Origin: Elysia marginata
Taxonomy: Eukaryota > Mollusca > Gastropoda > Plakobranchidae
DNA length: 35,084 nt
Assembly: GCA_019649035.1 (NCBI GenBank)
Contig: BMAT01009888.1
Coordinates: forward strand, 275,191 to 310,274
Reading direction: 5' to 3'
Numbering within the stretch: the first letter of the stretch is position 1; each line of letters opens with the position of its first letter. The position numbers and the translations under genes are program-made. Below are positions 22,001 through 32,569 of this stretch, one piece after another. Below the pieces are notes generated by a model, which ran no database searches, was not told the DNA's origin, and saw nothing but the letters and a program-made list of their open reading frames with translations.

Positions 22001-25000
22001 ATGCGCTTAACTTGCTGCTCCTCTGTGGGTTCAGAAGGTACTTTGGTTGGGAATGACCTGTCGGGGAACCCATGTAAAGCGCTTAGAGCACATTAGTGGA
22101 TAAGCGCTATATAAAAATGCACTTTATTTATTTTTTTTAACAGTGATTGATCATGTGCATGTATTTTATCTGAATGTGAGTTTCGTATTGTAAGGAAAGT
22201 TAATTTGAGGTCAGTTAAAAAGAGTTATCGGTCATAACTACGCACATTTTGTGTCTCAAATTTCACGCTAAGAGATTCTTTTGCTTCAGTTGTTACCAAA
22301 AAACAGGATTTTGCATCGTTACAAATTTTCCTTGCCATGTCGCGACTCTAAAAATGACCGTTAGAGAGCTATAGGATGCCGCAAGTTGAACAAAATCTAG
22401 TTGTCGAACAGCTTAATGCGCAAGGAAAACTCAGCTTTTTATAGAATCGAGACACGTGGCACATTTGATGAGATCTCGAGCAAAGAAATTTTGAAAATCC
22501 TTTCTCTCATGATAGGCACTAGACAGCTCCATGTGATCCCTGGAGGCGAAAAGAGCAAAACAAGAAAAATCCGGAACGGCGTGCTTCAGGGTCCAGTTAT
22601 GTGCCCATCCTTTTTAACGTCTACATCAGTGACATTTCTGAAACAAACTCCATTCAACTAGGTTACGCAGACACACCAATCCAAAGAATGGACAGAAAAA
22701 GAAGACACCCTCAGCAAAGATACAACTGGTTTAAAGGAATACTCAGACACTTGGTACCTGAAAATGAACACAACAAAATCAATGTCAACAGCATTTCATT
22801 TGACCAATCACGAATCATCAAAAACTTTAAACATCTAACTCAAAGATAAAAACAAGATATTACCATCAGTGGTGATATGGACATCACTCTAGACAGACAA
22901 TTTAACTACCGCAAATATCTGGAGGGATGCGCCAACAAGATTGCGAAAAAAAAACCCTGCATCCTGAGAAAGCTCGCAAGAACAACATTCAACATTGGGC
23001 GCTTCAAAATCGTCAACGCTTGCCCTGTATAACAGTGCAGTTTAATATCGCGACCCTGTGTGGGTCAGAAACCCGAACACCAAACTGCTTGATGTTAAAC
23101 TGCGTGAATCGATGAGAACAATAGGTGGCTATCTCAAGTCAATGCCGATCCAGTGGCTTCCTATCATAAGTTCAAACGCCCCACCCCACATCAGAAGAGA
23201 CGATGCAACACAGAAAATAATCAAAAGAATCGAGGACATGGCAGACAACACCCCTTAAACAGATATACAAGTAAGTCCCAACAACTGAAGTTAAGAAACC
23301 AATGCAAAGATTGAAAACTTTAATGCAACAGAGGAATGGAGGAAAGAATGGGGAAATAACATTCTTATAGGTGGAAGTATAATAATTAATCCAACCCAAC
23401 CTCCTCCTGGCTAAATAAAACCTTAAAAAGAAAGCACTGGGTGATAACCAATCGACTACAGACAAGACATGCAAAGACCGCCTATACTTTATGGGAACTG
23501 AAAGGCTATCAATGTGCCAACGTTGAAGCAAGGTTCCTGAAACAACTGTTACAGATCACATTGTTTTAAACTGCCCAGTTACAAAGCTATACTGTGGATA
23601 TGCAACAGTCCATAATGCTGTTGAAGACCTGGTAGCTTGGATCAACAAACATAATCTGGAGGTGACGCTATACGATACTACTACTTTGTGATGAATCATC
23701 TGCACGATGTCCCCTGACCTGTCACACTTGAGAGCGCAACCAAACCAACCTCAGAATTTTAAGCAAAAATACTCCACAAGCCTTTATTCTTCGACTGATC
23801 CAGTCCGTGCGGCACCACCTCCGCAATGTCATGGATGCCCAAGACGGGGACACACGGTATCGGTACTAAAATGTGACTTTGCAAATCAAGGGCAGAAACT
23901 TTGGGCGGCGTTTGAGAGCTGAGAGTGAAATAAGTTTAATGTATGAAACGCTGACGTGCTCGTACTTTTATGAAATTTCTAAAATGGTATGACACGATAC
24001 ATATTTCAAAATCCTTTTCCTCACATTCTTAACCAAAGTGTTGTACAGTGTCTTTTTTCCGTCAGCACTTTGAATTTTGAAACTTTAATTTGAAGGCTAG
24101 TTTAGCGTTCAGTTTATCATCCACTGATGAGGAAAACAAGTACATGTATTCACATTGTATTTTATTACACGGACGAACTATCTCAATTTGTTTTATTCAC
24201 ACACAGAAATAGCTTTGATCAGAGAAACATTACCACAAGATAAGATTTGATTTGATTTAAAGCTGGTAGAGACGTTGCGATACTCTAACAAAACTTTGAA
24301 AATCGACAGTCAATGAGATAAAGTCTAATTCACCTATTGCATTAGAATATTGTCGATTATAAAATGTCGCGACATATAACTGCATCAGGAAATACAACAG
24401 TGTGGGTGTGGTTTTTTTTTAAATCAAAATCGCTAAAGCACTTGGTTGTCATATTGTCTTTTAAGAAAAGAGATCAAAGATTCCTAACTTCTGACGGGTT
24501 TAACCAATCAGTACATAAGGATGAGTACTTACCGGCTCAAGATTTATGTGGCTTTGGTGGGCCTCTTGGTTAGGCGAGAGCCCTGTGACAGATTTTCTGA
24601 TATCTTTGTCACAAAACAGAAAATGTGGATTGGATGCTACAACAGGTGCGCCTGTGTGGAAGGGTTTTCAAAATTATTTTGAAGCGCTTAGAAATTAACG
24701 CGATACGTAACTCATGATTCAATTTGACTTCATAACACATGGTTTTATATAGTAAGCCATTTTCAGTTGTAAGTAATTTTATTGTTTTGACGAACGCATG
24801 TTTCTAAAGTCGTCAACTTTTATCTAGTGTGAATTGATTAAAATAAGCACGGCCCATGTCTTGATTCGGTAAGGTTAAAAGACATTTTCCCCCATGTTGT
24901 AAGTTGAGAAATAGGAAAATGCCTTCAAATGGCTTCGCTATAATTATGTTGTTGGTTTTTTTTACTCTAGGTCACGTGAAATAGCTTTTCTCTAGGGCTT

Positions 25001-28000
25001 TTATGTGAACCTCTTGTTAGTCCTTTCATTAGTACATTTTCTATTTCGATTTTCCATCTTGTCATCATAACGTCTCTAAAGTCGAGGGAAGTTGAGAAAG
25101 GCATCAACTACTCATACATGTACTTATCAATAACCCTGGTGATACTTTTTCAAAATTATACATGTATTCTTCTCCGGCCCTGCATATTACCAAGTTTAAG
25201 AATGAATCAAAAGAGTGACAGTGATAGAAACTCTCGCACCCTGTTGAATTTGAATAGTAACCAATGTTTAGTTAGACTTACCATAATGACTGTTGGAAAT
25301 GTTGAGTAGACCGGAGGGAAGACAGTGGCCAGCCGGAGTGCAGAAACCCGCGTTGTCCGGGTTGATGGTCACGTTGGCGAAGTTGTCCGGCGGCGTTACG
25401 AATTTATACAATGGGACGCCATGGACTTCTACCTCTTTGTGGTACTTCAAACTTAAAGTTCTACAGATGCAGGTGGCATAATTAGGGAAAGATTTGTTTG
25501 ATTTACTCAAAAAAAAGGCAACAAATTTTGTGTCAAAATGTTTCTTTGGTGCCCGTTTTCGTGCCCCTCAAAAAACGAAGGCATCTTCTACAGTTATAAA
25601 TCACCTTTAGCTCATCATTATTGTAAATTGAGAAAATACACACGTGTTGTAAGAAAACTTAATAAATTCTTATATTTATATTAAGAAGCAGCCGTTTAGA
25701 GTGCTTTTACAAAGCAAAAGGTAAAGATGTGATTTTATAAGTACATGTAGTTGTGATTATGTTAGCGCGCAAACCTTTTTTTTTTTTTTTTGGTAGGATG
25801 AGCAGGATTTATGCAGATTTCGACACCAATAATAATGTTTTAACATAATAAATAAGTTTCTTATTAAAAAAAAAAGAATTTAAGTCACCTAGTCAAATCT
25901 GTTGAGAAAAAGAAGTGTTGATCTTCCTTCTTAACAAATGGAGGGAACAATGTACCCACTGCAAAACACAATGCAACTGTTAGCAATAATCACCTTCTAA
26001 CATTTCTATAGAATATTTAATTGTTAAAAATTCAGTTTTCTGCTACAAAGCATGTATGTTAGAGTAAATTGATTTCTTTTCCACGCATGTGCACTTTTCT
26101 TTGATATTTTCTTGATCATCAATTCAGGTTTTTTCTAAAATTCTTTTTTTAAATTAGCATAAAAGACAAATTGGCAAAAAAAGAACTAGAGCTGCCCTAA
26201 ACTTTAAGAAAATCAGTGAAATGACTATGAATATGATTACTAGCGAATACAAGTGTATTTGGACCTCTAAGGTGTTACCAAATTTTAACACTGTGACATT
26301 TTTTAGCTTATGAGTGTTCATATTTATAGTTGGACAACAAATGAATGTGAAATTAAGAAAGTTACCTAATTTTATCGTAACACAAGTCTTCATTTAAAAG
26401 AATATATATCACTGCATGTACATGTATCATATCTAGAATTGTCAAAATTGTATGGAAACTTACAGCTTCCATTCAGCGCATTCGCATAATCAGATGTCCA
26501 CAGCTTTAGCGCTCTGGCGAACAAGGAAAAGAAGTGCATGATTTTAAACAAAATCAATTCAAAGGTAAAGTACACGTATATTATAATCATACCGTCTACA
26601 TGTTTACCCAGGCGGTTAAAAAATAAGATTGACAGTACATCATATGCTAGTATTATATTTAGATTTAGATTTATACGCGCATTATTATAATTTAGTAGCT
26701 ACAGGTAAAAGAACATTGTCATAATTTAGCTTCAAATCTTCATGTGTTCTTTGAACGCCAAAATAAACATTGGTGCAACTAATGCCAACAGTTTTAGTAA
26801 CAAAGCGCCTAGTATAATCTACAAATTTTAGTGATGGCTTTTTGTCTTATGTTACAGTAAAGAGGACATCTCAAGTTTCAATATCTTAAGAGGAGTAGAT
26901 CCTAAAGATCAACATCAGTTTTGACGCTACAAGTCATTCAAACTGAGAATGCTTTTCCTTGCATCCGCTTTTCGGGTGATAGTTGAAAAATATGTAGCAA
27001 TTAAGCTGAAACAATGACTTCAGAAATAAAATTGAATAACTTAAAATTATGGCAAAGCTCTAAGGTTCTTTATTTTGAATGATAAGAGCGAATGAAAAAA
27101 CATTGTGTTATCTGTTAGGAAATTTAATTTTTAGAAGAAAAAGTAAAGAAATCAAAGTCAAAGGAATGACATCTTTCTCATGTCAAACTATACCGCTGCT
27201 GCAAATACTCAATACGTTGTGTAATGGTGTCATTGAGTCTTCACAATAAGTAATTATAAATTATTGCTGCATGTTCATTGTAATTAGTGGAACATGGATG
27301 TAGCACCAATATTGTAAACTAAACGGTTTTAATGAAAGATCTCTGAACGCCAGATGATGAGCTGATGATGATTATGATGAATTTATCGTTGATAAAAATA
27401 AAAAAAGGTTTAAAAAGTTATTTATTAGTGACGGGGCCCATCCTCCTGTAAGGAAATAAAAGTTACTCTTTTAGATTCTCTTACAGTAGAATACTAACTT
27501 CTGACCATTCCAGGAAATGATTTCAGCGAAGTTGGCCAGTCCTTTTTGTCCCGAGTAGATAACAAAATTATCGCTGTCTGTATCATTGTGCTGGTAGAGA
27601 AAAAAAACAGCATTATATGGAACAGAGAGAGAGAGAGAATAGTAGAGGGATAGAGAGGCATGCAGTCTGAGAAATAAGGTGTATATTTCATAGTAGATAG
27701 ACATTGTTTTGAGTCAACTATGTTGTCGAAGAGTCCTTGTATGGTAGTATTATTGAGATGAAATGACGATGAAAATTTATTTATTGTGGCGTCATTATTT
27801 CTTTGACAATAAATAAGATATCTATTAGCTGGTGTTGTTGATGATGTAATGGGTTTATGATAGATTTAGGAATTAATAGAACAACAGGCCTACCTATATG
27901 ATACATACATTGTAATAAGGAAAAACAGCATTTACAGTAGGTGCATATTTTACTTGAAACTGTATAAATGCAAAACTCTGAGCACCAATCACGCCGCATA

Positions 28001-28854
28001 TAAAATATATAAACTGTGTAACTGCCGGAAGAATAATGGATGTCCCCTATATGGCAAATGCTTCACAGAATGCATTGTTTACAAGGCCACAGTGACGCAG
28101 CTAGCAACAAACAAAATAGATACCTCCATAAATCATCATTTAAACTGGAACATAAAAAATCTTCAATTAAGCTCAGCGAGTTCATCTGGAAATTTAAAAG
28201 TAATAACACCTACCACAAAATTGAATGGCAAACTTTGAAAACACACAAATCTTATACACCCGACATGAAATATTGCACATTATGCCTGCACCAACGCTCA
28301 ACCACCGAAAGGAACTCTTCACCTTTTGTGTACACAAGAAACGTCACCTCTTGAGTAACTTTACGGCACTTCACATCCAAGAAACACTGTATCTAGGCTC
28401 ATGAAATAGGAAGGTAGATCTATGATTAATAATATACAAATATCTATTGTTAAAACAGCAAAGGCGTTTAAGATCTATATAAACAATGATGAAATAAAAC
28501 TCAGATCTAGGCCCACACCAGTTAACTTACGTTCGTAAAGAGACCGATTGTGTTATTTTCTGGTAGGGTTATGTTCATAGACTTGGCGAGAGGAGCTAAG
28601 GCCTCGAGTAGAATATCCTTGTAACCCCAAATCAAATCGTGAACGGACATTTCCACAAACAAGGTTTGGTTGAATTTCTTGAAGATCTGTTCCACAACAG
28701 CTTTAGTCATGTTGTCTTTATCTCGCAGCACCGACATCACAGACTGCGGGTGGTTGAGATGAGAATTTATAAACTTGAATAATTCGCAGATGATTTTCAG
28801 TTTCCAAAGTGTATGTACACGTATTTTGAATTCTATCTAGTATAAAAAACCATT

Positions 28855-28897
<43 letters not shown>

Positions 28898-31489
28898 AGT
28901 GTAAATAAAGATACCATTGGTTAGTTGGTTAATTTTTTTAAAATAAAAAAGTCTGCTCTGTGTTTTTTTTTAAATAAACTGACTGTAAATTTTTGGCCTG
29001 CATCTTCTCTCAGTCTTTATTTCCCCACCTCATTCGCCGCCTTTTCTTTTTCTTTTTCTTCTTTATTTGTATTTAAAAAATTAAGGATTGTTTTTGTTTC
29101 AGTGATGCAGGTCCCAATGTATTTTTTTCAGACAGTTCAAGATGGTTCAGTTAAGGTGTCTTGCATGTTGTTGAGGGTTGTCGCCGTTTGTTTTTCTTAC
29201 CGTCATAGCCAGGTTGGGAACTGTCACAGTGTCACTGTCTGAGCCGACAGAGAGGCTTCTCTCAAAATTGTATTTTCTTTTTTCTTTGTAATAGACAGTG
29301 CCGTCATCAGAAAAGTTGATATCGTGCTTGCTTCTCTCATCCCTAGAAGAGAAGGAAAATTTAGAACTTTGTTTTCTTAATAAAGAACTACATGTACATG
29401 TAACCGTTCCACATGACGCGTAACTCACACGGAAAACTCCAAACCATTGAACTGTTTTTGCTTTCACAGGGTGCGTTCCCTTGTGGAAGGGTGTAGGTGA
29501 TATATCTTCTTTTTTTTTCTTCAATGCAGGTTGGACTCAAATTTTTTTTTAAGTCTCCGGTCCAATGACGATCTACAGTCTTTCGTATGGGTTTTAAGCA
29601 AAAAGTATGCCACGGCTTGTAGTGCAAATTGGCTAATATAGTAATAAAAAGAAATGTTGTGGTACCTAAAAATTTTTAATAATTTTTTTTTCATCTTCGA
29701 AGATTTTTGTGTTAGAGTGGCTCAATATTGGAGGAGAAAGGGCATTTACTTACGCATTAAAATATGATTAAAGTTTCATAAGAACAGGGCCTTTTCAATA
29801 ACTTGTCTCATCTGAATGTTTTTCTACAATCGCGTAATATTTTATTTCTTTATCCAATTAAAATAAGACACAGGACTGCAACGATTTAATGAAATGTTAG
29901 TTCCCCTATAGGTAACGGTCTTTACAATGCCCCACAGGTAATATTCCTAAGTTTGAAGCAAAAATTTAAATATTCTTAGTGAGATGCAACTAGAATTGAA
30001 CCTCACGGAGCCTCGATATGATGTAGTGAGGTTTGTACAGAAAACGTTTTACCGGTTTGTGTTTTTGGAAGGATTACTATAAAGTAGTCCTTGGTGTATT
30101 CTAGAATTTCACAAACTGAGATCCAATAAAACGCCACGTGGTTAATCAAGTTCCTGCTTCTTTTACTTCTACTATAATTACCAACTTTTCTCTACTACGA
30201 TTAAAATTACACATATTATCAACCAATACATCAACTTCTTTTTATTAAAATACCGTCTGACTCCGAGAAAAAGAAATATTTTTATCGCGTGCTCACCAAT
30301 ATGTATAGGGTCCTTTTTCTTTTATCTCGGGTTTATCTCCTTTTAAAACTGCTTCAGGGTTCAGAGTATCGAACGCCCAAACTTGAAAATACAGGGGGGA
30401 TTTCGAATGTCTCCATTGATCGTAGGTCTGTCCTTTATCTGTCAAAGGCATGCGCTTTTCGGGCGACAAACCGGAGAGGCAGGAAACAAAAAAGTTTGAC
30501 AAGCGTGAGTTAACATAGTTTACAATAGATCTACGTCGTGGAACGTTTTGTATTTTCTTATACATCAGATTTGAAGTAACTTGATTGGAATCTATGATCT
30601 TGTACCTTTCACCCAAAATGTTTTAACTGAGACATCGACTTTTTAACCATAATTATGTGATTTGAAGACGAAATATATTTAGTAGAAGAAACTGCCATTC
30701 GCCTTTCATTTGCCCTTGCATGAACTCGTAGTGACCTAAAGAAATCGATTACTAGGGCAGAATTATATGCGTTTGCTGTTGCCTGACAATTATTCACCCT
30801 AAACGCACGCTAATAGCATTTCTTTCACCCCGCAAATAAATAAAAATAATATAGGCGAAAGTTGTAACCTCCCCACAATACATGTATTAACATAATTTTA
30901 AAATGATACAAAAAAAATAAAACATGCATGCATATGTCGCAGTTAGTTAATCAAGCCGACTGGCATTACTTCCTTTCCTTATGAGTTCCCACTAACTAGA
31001 TCTTTCCGTGCTAAAATATCCTATTGATATTTGACATTAGTAAACAATAACTCCAAGAAAGTAATTCTGTTACACGTACATACATAAACACAATGTTCAA
31101 TATCGTTATGTATTGAGTCCCTTATAAACGGAGTATTACACCAATATCTGTTTTCTGTTGTTGTTTTTTTTTTAATGTCAACTTTTTACCTTCTTCCTGT
31201 CAATTTTGTATTTATATCTCCTTGCACATTTATGTCGTTTGGACAAAGGGCATTCTAAGGTTTTCACTTTGGTACCAGGAATGATATGCACTTTCCACGT
31301 CTGTAGTTGAAATGTGGTGGTTTCTATGTATATACTAGTATGTATACTTACAGAGGAGATTTTAGAATGGATGATGTTGTCTGCTACTCCCAGAAACACA
31401 CAGCCAGTGATTACACACAGGAGACCAAGCACGCCAAGGACAACCATCAACTTGGCACGTTTTGTCATGCACGTCATGCACGAAGCCAT
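18958..31489 (-). CDS. CD36-family class B scavenger receptor, LIMP-2/SCARB2-like, 13 resolved coding exons (one short exon unresolved)
   Basis: Membrane receptor of the CD36/SCARB family; known members bind lipids and lipoproteins or act in lysosomes. Exons in transcript order: 31489-31352, 30454-30297, 29342-29201, 28743-28531, 27590-27499, 26513-26464, 25958-25889, 25460-25282, 24651-24533, [gap], 21676-21640, 20894-20843, 20049-19894, 19074-18958. All have GT-AG borders, and phases agree at every junction outside the gap. Resolved coding is about 507 residues; LIMP-2 is 478 and CD36 is 472, and the excess is mostly in the C-tail. Visible: N-terminal membrane segment (about residues 14-36), GPYTYW at the end of exon 2, FERSLSVG in exon 3, DLIWGYKD in exon 4, NPDNAGFC in exon 8, GLSPNQEAH in exon 9, a second membrane segment in the 19894-20049 exon, and eight N-glycosylation sequons in the loop. 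Start ATG 31487-31489 puts the anchor right at the N-terminus. SCARB2 versus SCARB1/CD36 is not settled. Confidence 0.9.
19894..20049 (-). other. Exon with C-terminal transmembrane segment
   Basis: 52 codons in phase 0, acceptor tttttttctctcag, donor GTTAGT. It begins NAKITKHQAKDF and continues into the membrane span YGFLALGCLLLLIAACIPIV, ending YKLRK. The basic residues after the span fit the positive-inside rule for a cytosolic tail. Confidence 0.88.
20843..20894 (-). other. 52-bp exon of CD36-family gene
   Basis: Acceptor ttctgttgcgcag, donor GTAATC. It encodes ETEKLVSVFMPTAWISE, corresponding to the family's P-V-x-Y/W-x-N/D-E block near the end of the luminal domain. The incoming phase (1 base) and outgoing phase (0) agree with the neighbouring exons. 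Confidence 0.8.
21640..21676 (-). other. 37-bp microexon of CD36-family gene
   Basis: Bounded by tatttttcttag and GTAAAG. Read in the frame forced by the following exon it gives LHVLWTNRMIQ, and the split codon joins to SETEKLVSVFMPTAWISE. Its length back from the conserved Glu equals that of the matching LIMP-2 segment (29 residues). It needs one base from the previous exon, which remains unidentified. Confidence 0.75.
21807..21815. repeat. Target-site duplication, left copy
   Basis: TTAACAGTG, identical to 22137-22145 on the other side of the SINE. Perfect identity suggests a fairly recent insertion. Confidence 0.75.
21816..22136 (+). mobile_element. tRNA-Pro-derived SINE, apparently full length
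   Basis: The head has an A-box-like TGGTATAGTGG (about 21822) and a B box GGTTCGAGACC (21865-21875). The anticodon arm CTCGGCTTTGGGATCGAG followed by AGGTCC closely resembles tRNA-Pro(UGG). The body ends in an AAGCGCTTAGAGCA / TAAGCGCTATATAAAAATGC tail and a T-rich end. It is flanked by perfect 9-bp direct repeats TTAACAGTG (21807-21815 and 22137-22145), the expected target-site duplication. It sits about 130 bp upstream (in gene sense) of the 37-bp microexon of the CD36-family gene. Confidence 0.82.
22137..22145. repeat. Target-site duplication, right copy
   Basis: TTAACAGTG, identical to the left copy. The exact boundary is blurred by the T run before it. Confidence 0.72.
22323..22347 (-). 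other. Candidate microexon for the unresolved segment (tentative)
   Basis: On the - strand an acceptor (tttttag) is followed by 25 bases encoding SRDMARKI and then GTAACG. Its phases (0 in, 1 out) are the ones required, and ARKI would sit where relatives have a Lys-Arg motif. It is about four residues short, lacks the usual Thr-Gly, and the donor is weak, so it may well be chance. Confidence 0.15.
22395..23695 (+). mobile_element. Degraded jockey/CR1-like LINE fragment
   Basis: It lies in an intron of the CD36-family gene, opposite in sense. Pieces in shifting frames read NGVLQG (RT motif B), ILFNVYISDISETN and LGYAD (eroded motif C), KYLEGCANKIAKKK, LLDVKLRESMRTIGGYLKS, QWLPIISSNAPPHIRRDDA, and the tail WVITNRLQTRHAKTAYTLWE. 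That motif order is the usual RT-to-C-terminus order of these elements. Several frameshifts and stops make it inactive. The adjoining 23700-23930 stretch is somewhat GC-richer and may be part of the insertion, but I do not recognise it. Confidence 0.75.
24533..24651 (-). other. Exon 9 of CD36-family gene
   Basis: It encodes APVVASNPHFLF and GLSPNQEAH followed by INLEP, ending in phase 0 at a GTAAGT donor. In relatives this block is followed at once by a Thr-Gly and a Lys-Arg motif. Those residues are missing from the next resolved exon, which shows that a short exon lies between. Confidence 0.9.
25282..25460 (-). other. Exon 8 of CD36-family gene
   Basis: It encodes 59 full codons with EVHGVPLYKF, NPDNAGFCTPAGHC and the LNIS sequon. 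The paired cysteines and the NPDN-GFC motif are diagnostic for the LIMP-2/CD36 luminal domain. It ends in phase 1 and joins the 24651-24533 exon to give SNSHYGAPVV, which matches the family spacing. Confidence 0.92.
27985..28365 (+). mobile_element. Penelope-like retroelement remnant (C-terminal GIY-YIG endonuclease region)
   Basis: The + strand reads KLCNCRKNNGCPLYGKC and CIVYKATVT, then after a shift FKLEHKKSS, LSEFIWKFKSNNTYHKIEW, YTPDMKYCTLCLHQRS. The CxCR...CPLxGKC zinc-finger-like motif before VYKA, the LSxxIWxLK block and the CxLCL end are characteristic of the endonuclease half of Penelope-like elements. The central YIG region has decayed and a frameshift splits the domain. It lies in the intron between exons 5 and 4 of the CD36-family gene, in opposite orientation. 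Confidence 0.75.
28531..28743 (-). other. Exon 4 of CD36-family gene
   Basis: 71 codons in phase 0 at both ends, acceptor cccgcag and donor GTAAGT. It carries the family core SVHDLIWGYKDILLEAL followed by an NNTIGLF-type strand. Four sequons (NMT, NQT, NIT, NNT) lie in this exon, as expected for an exposed luminal domain. Confidence 0.9.
28855..28897. repeat. CT microsatellite
   Basis: About 40 bp of TC dinucleotides in the intron between exons 4 and 3 of the CD36-family gene; GA-rich on the sense strand. Confidence 0.93.
30297..30454 (-). other. Exon 2 of CD36-family gene
   Basis: It encodes RMPLTDKGQTYDQW through PEIKEKGPYTYW. The acceptor at 30455-30456 was chosen because it gives the same 11-residue spacing between the anchor and the conserved Leu/Trp as in CD36. 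It ends in phase 2 (TG) and the Trp codon is completed by the next exon. Confidence 0.85.
31352..31489 (-). other. Exon 1: start codon and N-terminal membrane anchor
   Basis: It encodes 46 residues beginning MASCMTC, then a hydrophobic run (VVLGVLGLLCVITGCVFLGV) and the start of the luminal region, ending at a GTAAGT donor in phase 0. A start 13 codons upstream in the same frame is also possible, but it would lengthen the cytosolic N-terminus beyond family norms. The family has a short N-terminal cytosolic stub with cysteines that can be palmitoylated; cysteines 4 and 7 fit that position. Confidence 0.85.
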
Positions 31490-31793
31490 GATCTTTAGCA
31501 AGTGGTACCAAGAGTGGTTTTGGTTCATTAATAGGAAAACTGATGACTATTTGACAGATGCGTCTATATAAACCTGTGGTGGTCTTTCTAAAGATGGTAG
31601 AAAAAATTGCTTCGCAGAAAAACTTGGTTTAAGTCATAGGGGCTATATCAATAATCATTTGTATGAAAATTTTGGCGCAAATATGAACAAAATGTATAAA
31701 ACTATTAAAAGAATCTTGAGACCTAAATTTCAATACTTGGTGTAATTCTTTAAGTTGCCTATGTAATATTCTGATATTGCCTCCAAGGTAAAC

Positions 31794-32091
31794 CGGCTCT
31801 GTTGCCTAGCGGTAATAGATTCTCTCAGAGATCGGGAGGTGCGTGGTTCGATCCCCGGCCGAGTCAAACCAAGGACTTTATTAGCAGCTGATCCGCCTAG
31901 TGTCTGGCATTACGGATTTAGTGCTAAGTCTGTTCGGTCCGGTGTCAGGATAATGTGACTGGGTGTGTTGTGTGCAAGCGCTCCTTACATCACAGTGTGG
32001 CAGCACGCTTTGAATTGTCTCAAGCGCCGTCTCTGATATAACCTTGTAGTTGTAAAGAGACGTTAAAATTCAAACAACCTAACCTAACCTT
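31794..32091 (+). mobile_element. tRNA-derived SINE with V/RUDI-like tail
   Basis: The head carries A-box-like TTGCCTAGCGG (about 31802-31812) and B box GGTTCGATCCC (31845-31855). CGGCTC at the start can pair with GAGTC after CCCCGGCC, as in an acceptor stem. The 3' part TTGTAAAGAGACGTTAAAAT with an AACCTAACCT end resembles V-type SINE tails known from molluscs. Near-identical flanks CAAGGTAAAC (31784-31793) and CAAGGTACAC (32092-32101) look like a target-site duplication with one mismatch. It is unrelated to the SINE at 21.8 kb and lies about 300 bp upstream of the CD36-family start codon. Confidence 0.75.
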
Positions 32092-32283
32092 CAAGGTACA
32101 CACAGAAAGCTTTTCTTTTTCTCTATTTAATTTTCTTTATATTCATCTTTGTCATTGTCTTATTTTTCATCATCGTTGTTATCTTTTTAGTCATCGTTTT
32201 CGTTGCCGTCATCTTTGTGTTCTTCCTTTTCGTCGGTGTTCTTGTCGTGGACTATCTCATCGTCTTCTTCTTTGTTTCGGTCG

Positions 32284-32401
32284 TCTCTTCTTCTTCTTCT
32301 TCTTCTTCTTATTCTTCTTCTTCTTCTTCTTCTTCTTCTTCTTCTTCTTCTTCTTCTTCTTCTTCTTCTTCTTCTTCTTCTTCTTCTTCTTCTTCTTCTT
32401 C
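32284..32401. repeat. TTC microsatellite
   Basis: About 118 bp of TTC trinucleotides with one ATT interruption, embedded in a wider T/C-rich stretch (32100-32530). Poly-serine and poly-leucine frames here are artefacts. Confidence 0.95.
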
Positions 32402-32569
32402 TAGTTCACCTCCTTCTTTGTTTTGTTACCATCGTCTTCTCCCTCTTGGCCCTACTCCTCTTCTTCTTTTTTGTTCTCCTTCTAGCCTTTACTCCTCCCC
32501 ACTCTCTTTGTCTTTTTTATCCGCTCCTTTGTGTCATTTCCCAAAACAAATAATAAACCAATAAAGTTG

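Noticed and set aside
23172..23531. 119-codon - strand frame
   Set aside because: It is antisense to the LINE fragment at 22395-23695 and has no motif of its own.
29343..29524. Coding continuation upstream of exon 3 (VQWFGVFRVSYASC)
   Set aside because: Exon 2 joins 29342 directly with correct phase and LIMP-2-like spacing, so this is intron.
31794..31870. A functional tRNA gene
   Set aside because: The clover-leaf is poor apart from the boxes and the sequence continues into a SINE tail.
32203..32564. Poly-leucine and poly-serine proteins
   Set aside because: Translation of the TTC tract.
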